In this document: positions 1 to 6,540 of the stretch, piece by piece | Layout of the letters: each line of letters begins with the position of its first letter | How positions within the stretch are numbered: position 1 is the stretch's first letter | NCBI GenBank assembly: GCA_963933095.1 | Contig: CAWVSV010000089.1 | Location: 1-9,103, forward strand | Reading direction: 5' to 3' | Length of the DNA stretch: 9,103 nt | Origin: UBA1124 sp963933095 | Lineage (GTDB): Bacteria; Pseudomonadota; Gammaproteobacteria; Pseudomonadales; Cellvibrionaceae | Position numbers and translations under genes: made by a program | The notes under the pieces: generated by a model | The model's database searches: none | What the model was told of the DNA's origin: nothing | Seen by the model: only the letters and a program-made list of their open reading frames with translations

Positions 1-417
1 ATGGCCAAGTTTTCGCTGTTGCGCGGCATGGGTATAAACCCAAAACAAATGATGCTTACTTATGTCACCATACCTGATCGTGGCAATATTGCACACATGG
101 TGCTTTATTATTGGCACAGCACAGAAAAAACCGGTGTGCCTCTTGTGCTTGGTAATATGATCGATGAAGTTTTGCCCAAGCCTGAACGTAAAGACTTGGC
201 TGAGGTGTATAACATTGACAGTGACAATATTCGCATACGCGGTAAAGAGATCTCCAGTGCATCCCACAAGAATATGCGTGCTGTGCGTATTAAATATATT
301 GCTGACGCAATGTTGCTGCGTTATCTGAACAATGATAAGCCACTAATGCCGTACTCGCTGCAGATGCCTCATAAACCAATCAAAATAAAAAATTCAGGAA
401 AGACTAACCTTGAGTAG
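1..417 (+). CDS. Transglutaminase-like cysteine peptidase (LapG/BTLCP type), C-terminal part
   Basis: This is the 3' end of a gene that begins before the window; the ATG at position 1 is most likely an internal methionine. The residues AKFSLLRGMGI match the helix that follows the catalytic GDCEDYA-type motif in bacterial transglutaminase-like cysteine peptidases (Peptidase_C93). They are followed by LTYV, the catalytic-histidine segment N-I-A-H-M-V-L (His32) and the LVLxN strand. Family members such as LapG are periplasmic and cut surface adhesins next to di-alanine sites under c-di-GMP control; whether this protein does so is inference. The residue that is normally the catalytic Asp (LVLD) is Gly51 here (codon GGT at 151-153), although Asp55 lies four residues later. 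The catalytic Cys is outside the window. The stop codon overlaps the start of the outer-membrane protein gene, so the two probably form an operon. Family assignment is fairly secure; activity is uncertain. Confidence 0.8.
   Translation: MAKFSLLRGMGINPKQMMLTYVTIPDRGNIAHMVLYYWHSTEKTGVPLVLGNMIDEVLPKPERKDLAEVYNIDSDNIRIRGKEISSASHKNMRAVRIKYIADAMLLRYLNNDKPLMPYSLQMPHKPIKIKNSGKTNLE
396..402 (+). promoter_or_regulatory. Ribosome binding site fixing a TTG start
   Basis: AGGAAAG lies 7 nt before the TTG at 410, inside the last codons of the peptidase gene. No ATG or GTG gives a complete signal peptide, while TTG gives a classic one immediately. This supports TTG as the real start and suggests translational coupling to the upstream gene. 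Confidence 0.65.
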
Positions 418-1303
418 CAAGTATTTTTTGCTATTAGCGGCAAGCTTCTGTATTGCAGTTCCCGCGCAAGCACAAGATCTAGAACCAAGGCTTTATATTA
501 ACTTACCCATAGATCAAAACTTTATTGCTGCGTCTTACTTTTATTCCAGTGGTGATGTAGACCTATCTTCATCATCAACTATTAGTGATGCATCAATACA
601 GCTTGAAGGCAGTATTCTGGGGTATTCGAGAACCTTAGCGCTCGCCGACAAGGTGGCTAAATTTGATATTAAATCGTCTTATTCCTGCATCGCTGGCAAT
701 GCTTTATTCAGTGGTACTAGGCGCTATGGCGAAGAGTGCGGCGTAGGAGATACTCAAGCGCGATTTAGCTATAACTTTTTGGGCCCACTCGCGCAAAAGG
801 CTAAAGAATTTCGTTTACGGCCGCGTGAGTTAGTGGTGGGCAGTAGCGTTCAAGTTAACATGCCCACAGGCGATTACGATGGCGATAAAATCCTTAATAT
901 TGGCACCAATCGCTGGTACATACGACCAGAAATTGGCACTTCTATACCGCTGGGCAAATGGGAAATAGATCTGGCCCTAGGCGCAAAAATATTTACCGAC
1001 AATAACGATAGTCTCGGTGCCCGCCTGCAGCAAGATCCACTTTACAACGCTCAAATACATTTAAGCTACGATATTGATCGACGCCAGTGGTTAAGTTTGA
1101 ATATGAATTATTTTTGGGGTGGTAACACGCAAAAAGATGGCATTAATGCTGCCCCAGCGCAAAAGAACTCGCGCTTAGGGTTAACATACTCGTATGCCCT
1201 TAACAGCTCCTACATAGCCAAGGCCTTTTACAATAAAGGCGTTATCAACCGTATAAGTAATGATTCGGATACTGCCGGGTTAGCCCTCATTTATCGTTAT
1301 TAA
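410..1303 (+). CDS. Outer-membrane beta-barrel protein (MetA-pathway/transporter-like family)
   Basis: The 297-residue product begins with a signal peptide (basic Lys4, hydrophobic residues 5-15, AQA cleavage near residue 21). The rest is alternating beta-strand sequence with many aromatic residues at strand ends. It closes with a barrel-type C-terminus ending in aromatic Tyr (LALIYRY). The strand pattern, including VQVNMPTGDYDGDKILNIGTNRW at about residues 145-167 (GDYD, NIGTNRW), resembles the family annotated as putative MetA-pathway of phenol degradation (Phenol_MetA_deg), often called 'transporter'. Family function is poorly defined; passage of hydrophobic compounds through the outer membrane is the usual guess. 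Two Cys residues near 92 and 109 could form a disulfide. The gene starts at TTG and overlaps the upstream peptidase gene by 8 nt, so the pair is probably co-translated. No clear terminator follows. Envelope location is well supported; the substrate is unknown. Confidence 0.75.
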   Translation: MSSKYFLLLAASFCIAVPAQAQDLEPRLYINLPIDQNFIAASYFYSSGDVDLSSSSTISDASIQLEGSILGYSRTLALADKVAKFDIKSSYSCIAGNALFSGTRRYGEECGVGDTQARFSYNFLGPLAQKAKEFRLRPRELVVGSSVQVNMPTGDYDGDKILNIGTNRWYIRPEIGTSIPLGKWEIDLALGAKIFTDNNDSLGARLQQDPLYNAQIHLSYDIDRRQWLSLNMNYFWGGNTQKDGINAAPAQKNSRLGLTYSYALNSSYIAKAFYNKGVINRISNDSDTAGLALIYRY

Positions 1304-1760
1304 AAAAACAGGCGCCCTACTCAGATATAACCGGTAGCTACTGTGGCAGTTTATCAACGTACAATAAGGCTTGAACTCGTTGTGCTGACTCGGCACTCAG
1401 TTTTGAAATACATACACGTCAATAGTACTGCCAACAACACAAATTACAGTTAGAACCGGTGCTCGCAACTGTAGACACGTTTACATCTTCAGCGATAGTC
1501 GAATTCATACGGAACCCGGTCAATTATTTCAATTAAATTGAATGCCTACTGGGCGAACAGGTTCGGTATTACTGCATTAATATTAAGCTATATGCAGTAG
1601 CAGAGTACACACAATAAGCGGCTTATTTCGCTTAACCTTAGAAGCAGGCCCACTCTGCTGCAACAGGAATCTAACCCGCTTGACCGCAAGCAGGCGAGCC
1701 AGCTCTCGATATTCCGAGGGTCTCTCGATATACTAAGTCTTGTTCCTACGGAGATATCCC
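1304..1760. other. Gene-free region rich in short inverted repeats
   Basis: No convincing coding sequence is visible on either strand. Several short dyads cluster in the middle: TACTGCAT/ATGCAGTA (1570-1577 and 1592-1599), AATAAGC-G-GCTTATT (1613-1627) and AGCAGAGT/ACTCTGCT (1599-1606 and 1652-1659, enclosing the previous one). None carries a U-tract, so they are not obvious intrinsic terminators. Positions 1542-1560 resemble the start of the repeat module downstream of glnA (17 of 19 bases match 6572-6590). The region may hold the end of the barrel transcript, the promoter of the next gene and possibly decayed repeat DNA. Confidence 0.5.
1703..1731 (+). repeat. Direct repeat CTCTCGATAT x2, 19-bp period
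   Basis: CTCTCGATAT occurs at 1703-1712 and again at 1722-1731, just before the next gene. The second copy runs into TATACT (1729-1734), a plausible -10 element with the ribosome binding site shortly after it. Two identical 10-mers roughly two helical turns apart over the promoter could be an operator, but this is inferred from position only. Confidence 0.35.
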
Positions 1761-2507
1761 ATGTCGGCCACTGCAGCTAACGCCACGCAACCTAGTAAGA
1801 CTCTGCGCACTATTATTATCACTGTGCTAATCACACTGTCGCTTATTATCGCCATCTATTGGCTATTCACCCGCTACCTTTTCCCAACACAATTCAGCCC
1901 AGTCGATTTATCACAGCAAGAAACTCTTCTACTAAATACCAAGTTACGCAGCGTCAAACTGCCGCTTATAGACAGCAACACCCCGTCAATTAGCTCGCAG
2001 CAAGCAGTGCTACCGCAACGTCATCAATCGGCACCCGCCAGCAGTAACAACCCACTCGATAACCGCCTGACTCCGGAGTTATATAGTGAAGTTGGTGCTA
2101 GGCGTGAAATTAGTTTCACTGAGCGCGAGTTGAATGCCATATTAGCGCACAATACTGAACTAGCCGATAAGCTGGTGTTTGATCTCTCCGATAATTTGAT
2201 CAGCGTAAAATGGCTACTACCACTTGATCCAGAATTTCCGCTATTAGGTGGAAAGACTTTAAAATTTACCGCTGGGGTTGAAATCACCTATCGCAACCAA
2301 CAACCGAGTGTTAGTTTTCGCGGCTTGAGCCTTTGGGGAGTGCCGTTGCCTAATGCGTGGATGGGAGAACTTAAGCATATTAATTTGGTGTCTGAGTACT
2401 CCGGCGCAACAGATCAAAACCAAAAGAGTTTTTGGCATTCTTTCGCTGCAGGCATCGATTATATAAACGTTAGCGATGGCGAACTGCGTGTAATACTAAA
2501 AGAGTAA
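1761..2507 (+). CDS. Membrane-anchored conserved protein of unknown function
   Basis: The 248-residue product has a short basic cytoplasmic N-terminus, one transmembrane segment at about residues 18-36 and a predicted periplasmic part. A polar, low-complexity linker (about 72-102, rich in Ser, Gln, Asn) leads to a compact C-terminal domain. That domain has the motifs SFTERELNAIL (118-128), DLSDNLISVKWLLPLDPEFPLLGG (DLSDN, PLDPEFP), GVPLPNAW (193-200) and a closing strand DGELRVILKE. I recognise this as a recurrent conserved hypothetical in gammaproteobacteria but know no function. The plan (one anchor, 'ELNAIL' helix, paired sheets, 'G-x-PLP' loop) faintly recalls YpmS/DUF2140 proteins; this is a weak guess. 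ATG 1761 is chosen over the TTG at 1740 because ACGGAG (1748-1753) lies 7 nt upstream and the extra seven residues add nothing. It appears monocistronic and converges with the zinc-ribbon gene. Confidence 0.8.
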   Translation: MSATAANATQPSKTLRTIIITVLITLSLIIAIYWLFTRYLFPTQFSPVDLSQQETLLLNTKLRSVKLPLIDSNTPSISSQQAVLPQRHQSAPASSNNPLDNRLTPELYSEVGARREISFTERELNAILAHNTELADKLVFDLSDNLISVKWLLPLDPEFPLLGGKTLKFTAGVEITYRNQQPSVSFRGLSLWGVPLPNAWMGELKHINLVSEYSGATDQNQKSFWHSFAAGIDYINVSDGELRVILKE

Positions 2508-2692
2508 AACGCTAACGTTTATACATATGCACCCTCTTTGCCCTCGAAGTCGATCAACGTTTTATTGTCCTCATCACTGCAACGATAGTAACGACTCGAG
2601 AGCACACACGATTGTAAAATCTCGGGACTACACCCGCGGCTAAGAGATAATGCCCCTTAGTCACTTTGTGTTCATACCCATTGATGAGGCAA

Positions 2693-2896
2693 TTACAGCA
2701 TAAGCTCAATATTCGTACAGCCTTGTTGACATTTCACCCCAGGTTCACCGCCACTTGATACGCTTAATGTTAACGGTTTTTTACAACTGTCACAGAGTAA
2801 AGTCTCGCCTTTACCCAAGCGTTTAATTACATTTCGCTGCTGCTTAAATGAATTAGCAGCGGCCTTGTTAAGGCTGGAGAAGTCTATTGATGTCAT
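2693..2896 (-). CDS. Small zinc-ribbon protein
   Basis: The 67-residue product has a basic helical N-terminal half (about residues 6-28, rich in Lys, Asn and Gln) and a C-terminal four-cysteine module: Cys35-x2-Cys38 and Cys56-x3-Cys60, with a 17-residue loop. This is a zinc-ribbon-like layout. Similar short proteins with C-x2-C and C-x(2-3)-GC ends occur in gammaproteobacteria, but I know no assigned function; nucleic-acid or protein binding would be a guess. The frame is open upstream to 3052. The ATG at 2896 is preferred because the upstream residues look non-coding and an extended -10 promoter lies inside that stretch. The ribosome binding site is weak (GTGAG, about 4 nt before the start). 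The gene lies downstream of thiI on the same strand, about 400 bp away, and probably has its own promoter. Confidence 0.6.
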   Translation of the reverse strand: MTSIDFSSLNKAAANSFKQQRNVIKRLGKGETLLCDSCKKPLTLSVSSGGEPGVKCQQGCTNIELML

Positions 2897-3300
2897 ATGA
2901 CTCACATGATGATGTGGATATACAAAATTTAATATAGCACTGCTTAATGGCAAAAAATAATCATTTGTAGTGACGCCAGTTGCAGAGTTTCTACACCAAA
3001 GATAAATATTGCAGAAGATTGTAGTGGCCGCATTTATTACCAGCCTGCACAATTAAACCAATTGTTATCTATATAGCAACCCATCTTACGGAACTTACAG
3101 GCACCTTAGTACAGCACACCAACATTCAGCCACGCTCAAGTACACTCATAACTATGCTGCATTCAGACGACTGGACTGATCATCAACCGCCAAGTTTTTT
3201 AAGCCTATGTCAAATGCAACTTAACCCCTGCATTGCAAACACCAAAACGATAACCTGCATCTTCTTACAATTGTGCAGTGAAGGCGTTTACTGATGTCAT
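2897..3300. other. Spacer between thiI and the zinc-ribbon gene
   Basis: Apart from the possible promoter at 2931-2939, I see no supported gene, RNA or repeat here. The minus-strand frame reaching up to 3052 has no ribosome binding site and an unconvincing composition. No clear intrinsic terminator follows the thiI stop codon at 3301. Confidence 0.4.
2931..2939 (-). promoter_or_regulatory. Extended -10 promoter candidate for the zinc-ribbon gene
   Basis: Read on the minus strand, these bases are TGCTATATT, that is an extended -10 (TGnTATAAT-like) without a good -35 hexamer. Transcription from here would begin near 2924 and give a leader of about 28 nt to the ATG at 2896. It lies inside the longer open frame, which argues for the shorter protein. 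Confidence 0.35.
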
Positions 3301-4779
3301 TTACTTTTCTGGACGGTAGACACCAACATTGACAAAGCCATCGTCTTTTAAATGAGCCGCATGAAGCGTGCTCATTACACCTTTCTGGCAATAAAGCAGG
3401 TATTCCGTTTGTTTATCTAACTTTTTCAGGCGGGTATTGAGACTAAAAAACGGGATCTTTAACAACTCAATCTCGGCTAAAAGGCCCTTGCATGCCAGCG
3501 GTCGCAGCTCTTCTTCGTCGGGATGACGAATATCGATAACTACGCTGTTTGGCCCTGGCTCCGCAACTTGCCTCACCACCGGCCCATCACCTTCGCGCAG
3601 CAGGTCATCGACCACTCGATCAATCAACTGCACTTTTTTACCGGCTACAGCGGCATCTAAGACCGTCATATCAAAATTAGCCTCCTCGCTCGCGACCTTC
3701 TCCTCAGACGCACAAGTAGTTGGCTTAACCGAAATGACACCGCAATATTCAGGAATGCTGGCCGAGAAGTTTTCGGTGCCTATTTTGCGCGAATGATCGA
3801 TGATATCGCCCTTATTCATCACTATCAGCGGGCGCAACACCAATTTATCGGTGGCTGAGTCAATCACCGCGAGATTGGTTAAGGTCTGGCTCGACACCTG
3901 CGCCACGGCTTCACCCGTTACCAGCGCCTGGATATTCATCTCGTCCGCCACTTTAGTCGCGGCGCGCAGCATCATGCGTTTAAGCACTACGCCCATATGC
4001 GAACTTTTTACATTTTGTACAATCTCACTAACCACAGGTTCAAAGTTGACGGTGACAAATTTAACCCGATGCGAAGCGCTAAATTTATTCCAGAGAAAAT
4101 AAACCACCTCTTTTACCGCGGATTCATGTGCTGCACCACCTAAGTTAAAGAAGCAGTAATGGGTGCGTAAACCACGTTTAATCATCAGGTAACTGGAAAC
4201 GGTTGAATCGAACCCACCAGACACCAACGACAGCACCGGCTCCTGACTACCAATGGGGAATCCACCTAAACCAGGAGTCTGCTGCTGCACTACATAGAGG
4301 TCGTCATTTTTAATCTCGAGACGCACAGTAACATCAGGGTTTTTCAACTTTACCCCAGCGTTCTCAGTATGCGTGCTCAGACCGCTACCCACGTAGCGTT
4401 CAATCTCCATCGAGTTAAACTTATGCTTCCCATGGCGACGAACACGGACTACGTAAGTCTTACCGGCCAGCTGGTCATTCCATACCGACAGGGTTTTTTG
4501 GAAGATATGCTCCAAGTCACCCATTTCATGCGGCTGTACCTTGGAAAAATTAGCGATACCTGGAGTACTGCTCAGCACTTTAGCCGTTTCGGCGGCCATG
4601 ACCTCAGTTGAGTGTTTACTGTAAACCTCAATACGATCCCAATCGCTTTTCACCTTAATACTGTCATCTATATTATCGAGCAACACGCTCAAATTTTGGC
4701 GTAACCGCTTAACAAGGCACTTGCGCAATGGTGGGCTTTTAATGGTGATCTCGGAAAAAATTTTGACGATAAAATGCAT
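3301..4779 (-). CDS. thiI: tRNA 4-thiouridine synthetase / thiamine thiazole sulfur carrier ThiI
   Basis: The 492-residue cytoplasmic protein has the full gammaproteobacterial ThiI layout. An N-terminal ferredoxin-like/THUMP region (about 1-165) binds tRNA. A PP-loop ATP pyrophosphatase domain carries SGGFDST (187-193). The catalytic cysteine motif PEYCGVIS has Cys346, equivalent to E. coli Cys344. A C-terminal rhodanese domain has the active loop YCQKGVMS with Cys464, equivalent to E. coli Cys456. E. coli ThiI has 482 residues. The enzyme adenylates U8 of tRNA and receives sulfur as a rhodanese persulfide from IscS to make s4U, a near-UV sensor. The rhodanese domain also supports thiazole synthesis for thiamine. 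All key residues are present, so it should be active. The start ATG at 4779 is preceded by a TAGG ribosome binding site. It is transcribed divergently from glnA and shares a 327-bp regulatory region with it. Confidence 0.97.
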   Translation of the reverse strand: MHFIVKIFSEITIKSPPLRKCLVKRLRQNLSVLLDNIDDSIKVKSDWDRIEVYSKHSTEVMAAETAKVLSSTPGIANFSKVQPHEMGDLEHIFQKTLSVWNDQLAGKTYVVRVRRHGKHKFNSMEIERYVGSGLSTHTENAGVKLKNPDVTVRLEIKNDDLYVVQQQTPGLGGFPIGSQEPVLSLVSGGFDSTVSSYLMIKRGLRTHYCFFNLGGAAHESAVKEVVYFLWNKFSASHRVKFVTVNFEPVVSEIVQNVKSSHMGVVLKRMMLRAATKVADEMNIQALVTGEAVAQVSSQTLTNLAVIDSATDKLVLRPLIVMNKGDIIDHSRKIGTENFSASIPEYCGVISVKPTTCASEEKVASEEANFDMTVLDAAVAGKKVQLIDRVVDDLLREGDGPVVRQVAEPGPNSVVIDIRHPDEEELRPLACKGLLAEIELLKIPFFSLNTRLKKLDKQTEYLLYCQKGVMSTLHAAHLKDDGFVNVGVYRPEK

Positions 4780-4814
4780 AATAACCTACGCAAACAATTA
4801 ATAAACTTTGACTA

Positions 4815-4820
4815 ATTATA
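4815..4820 (-). promoter_or_regulatory. thiI -10 element
   Basis: On the minus strand these bases read TATAAT, a perfect -10 hexamer about 35 bp before the thiI ATG. The -35 region (GAGATA at 4838-4843) is poor. The NtrC dyad at 4854-4870 lies just upstream, centred near -54 relative to the predicted start, so NtrC could touch thiI expression; that is inference. Confidence 0.45.
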
Positions 4821-4853
4821 AGTGCTGGCGAAATATTTATCTCTCTAAACGGA

Positions 4854-4870
4854 TGCACCAAGTTGGTGCC
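4854..4870. promoter_or_regulatory. NtrC (GlnG) binding site upstream of glnA
   Basis: TGCACCAAGTTGGTGCC is a 17-bp dyad with TGCACCA and TGGTGCC arms separated by 3 bp. It differs from the NtrC consensus (TGCACYA-N3-TRGTGCA) at only the last base. It lies about 130 bp upstream of the predicted sigma70-type glnA start, in the range used by NtrC enhancers at enterobacterial glnA. No second strong site is seen next to it. Confidence 0.8.
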
Positions 4871-4957
4871 AAATATCATTTTCAGCCCCAATATCGTGCC
4901 TAATAAATAAAAGTCACCAAAAGTCAGGTTAAACAGTGCTTCTAGAGCCTTCTAGCT

Positions 4958-4986
4958 TTGCTAAAAATCGTGAAATAGCCTATATT
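4958..4986 (+). promoter_or_regulatory. Sigma70-type glnA promoter candidate
   Basis: TTGCTA (4958-4963) and TATATT (4981-4986) are separated by exactly 17 bp, predicting a start near 4993 and a leader of about 114 nt. A degenerate sigma54-like element (TAGCC...TTGC, 4976-4990, with 12-bp G-to-G spacing but AG instead of GG) overlaps the -10. No canonical TGGCAC-N5-TTGC sequence was found before glnA. Confidence 0.55.
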
Positions 4987-5010
4987 TTGCGCCGTCTTAA
5001 ATTCTCAACC

Positions 5011-5059
5011 TTGCGCCCTCAGCTGCCGGCTTGATGCGGTAGCAGGAGTCAGGGCGCGA
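5011..5059 (+). ncRNA. Structured glnA 5' leader (two-tier hairpin)
   Basis: The outer stem pairs TTGCGCCCT (5011-5019) with AGGGCGCGA (5051-5059), nine pairs including one G-U. Inside it, GCTGCCG (5022-5028) pairs with CGGTAGC (5037-5043), seven pairs including one G-U, around an 8-nt loop. The internal loop is asymmetric (CA against AGGAGTC). No U-tract follows, so it is not a standard intrinsic terminator. It sits 47 nt before the glnA start and does not match any glutamine riboswitch I know. A regulatory or mRNA-stabilising role is inferred. Confidence 0.5.
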
Positions 5060-5060
5060 G

Positions 5061-5114
5061 ATGACTATATCTTTCTTTCTAGTAAAGCTATTTTTGGAGG
5101 ACTTCAATGTCTGA
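5061..5114 (+). CDS. Possible 17-codon leader peptide overlapping the glnA start
   Basis: ATG at 5061 opens a frame encoding MTISFFLVKLFLEDFNV that stops at TGA 5112-5114, just inside glnA (ATG at 5107). A Shine-Dalgarno-like AGGG (5051-5054) lies 6 nt before this ATG, within the 3' arm of the leader hairpin. If translated, it could couple hairpin opening to glnA translation. It contains no Gln codon, so it is not a classic Gln-starvation attenuator. Short frames like this arise by chance, so confidence is low. Confidence 0.2.
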   Translation: MTISFFLVKLFLEDFNV

Positions 5115-6513
5115 ACTTACTTTAAATCTGATCAAAGAAAACGAAGCCCGCTGGGTTGACCTGCGTTTTACCGACACCAAGGGTAAAGAGCAACACGTAA
5201 CTATCCCAGCTAAAGTTGTTGACGAAGACTTCTTCGTAACCGGTCAAATGTTTGACGGCTCTTCAATTGCCGGCTGGAAAGGCATTAACGAATCAGACAT
5301 GATCCTTATGCCTGATGACACCGCATCACTGCTGGACCCGTTCACCGACGAGCCAACTGTTATCGTTCGCTGCGGCATTGTTGACCCATCAACTATGCAG
5401 GGTTACGAGCGCGATCCACGCTCTATCGCTGCGCGCGCTGAAGAGTACCTAACCTCTACTGGTTTGGGCGACACTGCTTTCTTTGGCCCAGAGCCTGAGT
5501 TCTTCGTTTTTGACGACGTTAAGTGGGGCTCAGACATGTCTGGCTCTTTCGTTAAAATCAATTCTGAAGAAGCTGAATGGTCTGCCGGCCATGACTTCGC
5601 CGACGGCAACATGGGTCATCGCCCACGCACTAAAGGTGGTTACTTCCCCGTTCCACCAGTAGACAGCCTGCACGATCTGCGTGGCGCCATGTGTAATGCT
5701 ATGGAGTCAATGGGTCTTGAGATTGAAGTTCATCACCACGAAGTAGCCACTGCCGGTCAGTGCGAAATCGGTGTTAAATTCAATACACTCATTAAGAAAG
5801 CTGACGAAGTTCAGGTGTTTAAGTACTGCGTACACAACGTTGCGCACGCCTACGGTAAGACTGCGACCTTTATGCCTAAGCCAATCGTTGGCGACAACGG
5901 TTCTGGTATGCACGTACACCTGTCTTATTGGTTGAACGGCGAGAACCAATTCGCTGGTGACGGCTATGCTGGTCTGTCTGAAGACGCTATCTTCTTCATC
6001 GGCGGTATCATCAAGCACGCTAAAGCGGTTAATGCCTTCTCAAACCCTGGCACTAACTCTTACAAGCGTCTGATCCCAGGCTTTGAAGCTCCAGTAATGT
6101 TGGCATACTCTGCTCGCAACCGCTCAGCCAGTATCCGTATCCCATACGTTGCCTCGCCTAAGGGCAAGCGTGTTGAAGCTCGCTTCGCGGATCCAATCGC
6201 CAACCCATACTTGTGCTTCTCAGCACTACTAATGGCTGGCCTTGACGGTGTTCAGAACAAGATTCACCCAGGCGATGCTGCTGATAAAGATCTGTACGAC
6301 TTGCCAGCTGAAGAAGCTGCTGCAATTCCACAGGTTGCGGGTTCATTGCGCGAAGCACTAGATTGCCTCGACAATGATCGTGAGTTCTTGACCCGCGGCG
6401 GTGTTTTCACTGACGACGTGATCGATGCTTACATCAACTTGAAGATGGAAGAAGTTCATCGTGTAGAGCACACTACTCACCCAGTAGAGTTTGATTTGTA
6501 CTACAGCGTATAA
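5107..6513 (+). CDS. glnA: Glutamine synthetase type I (GSI-beta)
   Basis: This 468-residue enzyme joins glutamate and ammonia to glutamine using ATP, as a cytosolic dodecamer, and is the entry point of nitrogen assimilation. Diagnostic features are MFDGSSI (48-54), the metal-binding GPEPEFFVF motif (127-135), the VHHHEVATAGQ segment (208-218), the ATP motif KPIVGDNGSGMHVH (258-271), the glutamate flap NPGTNSYKRL (313-322) and NRSASIRIP (338-346). Tyr397 in KDLYDLP is the site adenylylated by GlnE, which marks the GSI-beta class. Length and all active-site motifs are normal. The start is set by GGAGGA (5096-5101) six bases upstream. Regulation is suggested by the NtrC dyad at 4854-4870, a sigma70-like promoter and a structured leader. 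A strong terminator follows 27 nt after the stop. The last codons (P-V-E-F-D-L-Y) recur twice downstream, which is unusual. Confidence 0.99.
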   Translation: MSELTLNLIKENEARWVDLRFTDTKGKEQHVTIPAKVVDEDFFVTGQMFDGSSIAGWKGINESDMILMPDDTASLLDPFTDEPTVIVRCGIVDPSTMQGYERDPRSIAARAEEYLTSTGLGDTAFFGPEPEFFVFDDVKWGSDMSGSFVKINSEEAEWSAGHDFADGNMGHRPRTKGGYFPVPPVDSLHDLRGAMCNAMESMGLEIEVHHHEVATAGQCEIGVKFNTLIKKADEVQVFKYCVHNVAHAYGKTATFMPKPIVGDNGSGMHVHLSYWLNGENQFAGDGYAGLSEDAIFFIGGIIKHAKAVNAFSNPGTNSYKRLIPGFEAPVMLAYSARNRSASIRIPYVASPKGKRVEARFADPIANPYLCFSALLMAGLDGVQNKIHPGDAADKDLYDLPAEEAAAIPQVAGSLREALDCLDNDREFLTRGGVFTDDVIDAYINLKMEEVHRVEHTTHPVEFDLYYSV

Positions 6514-6540
6514 ACGCTGAAGAACAAATAGTGTGATGAA

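Noticed and set aside
1740..1760. TTG start for the membrane-anchored protein
   Set aside because: The ribosome binding site at 1748-1753 lies after this TTG and points to the ATG at 1761.
2507..2520. AAACG-CTAA-CGTTT as a terminator of the membrane-anchored gene
   Set aside because: Only five weak pairs, no T-tract and it overlaps the stop codon.
2897..3052. Longer N-terminus for the zinc-ribbon protein
   Set aside because: The extra 52 residues look non-coding and contain a likely promoter; the ATG at 2896 fits better.
3800..4611. Plus-strand open frames opposite thiI
   Set aside because: They are antisense shadows of a highly conserved gene, with no start signals.
4825..4840. TGGCGAAATATTTAT as a sigma54 promoter
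   Set aside because: The -24 part is acceptable but the -12 position has TTTAT instead of TTGC, and it lies upstream of the NtrC site.
4947..4962. TTTGCT near 4957-4962 as a sigma54 -12 element
   Set aside because: Bases 12 bp upstream are CC, not GG; the same bases serve better as a sigma70 -35.
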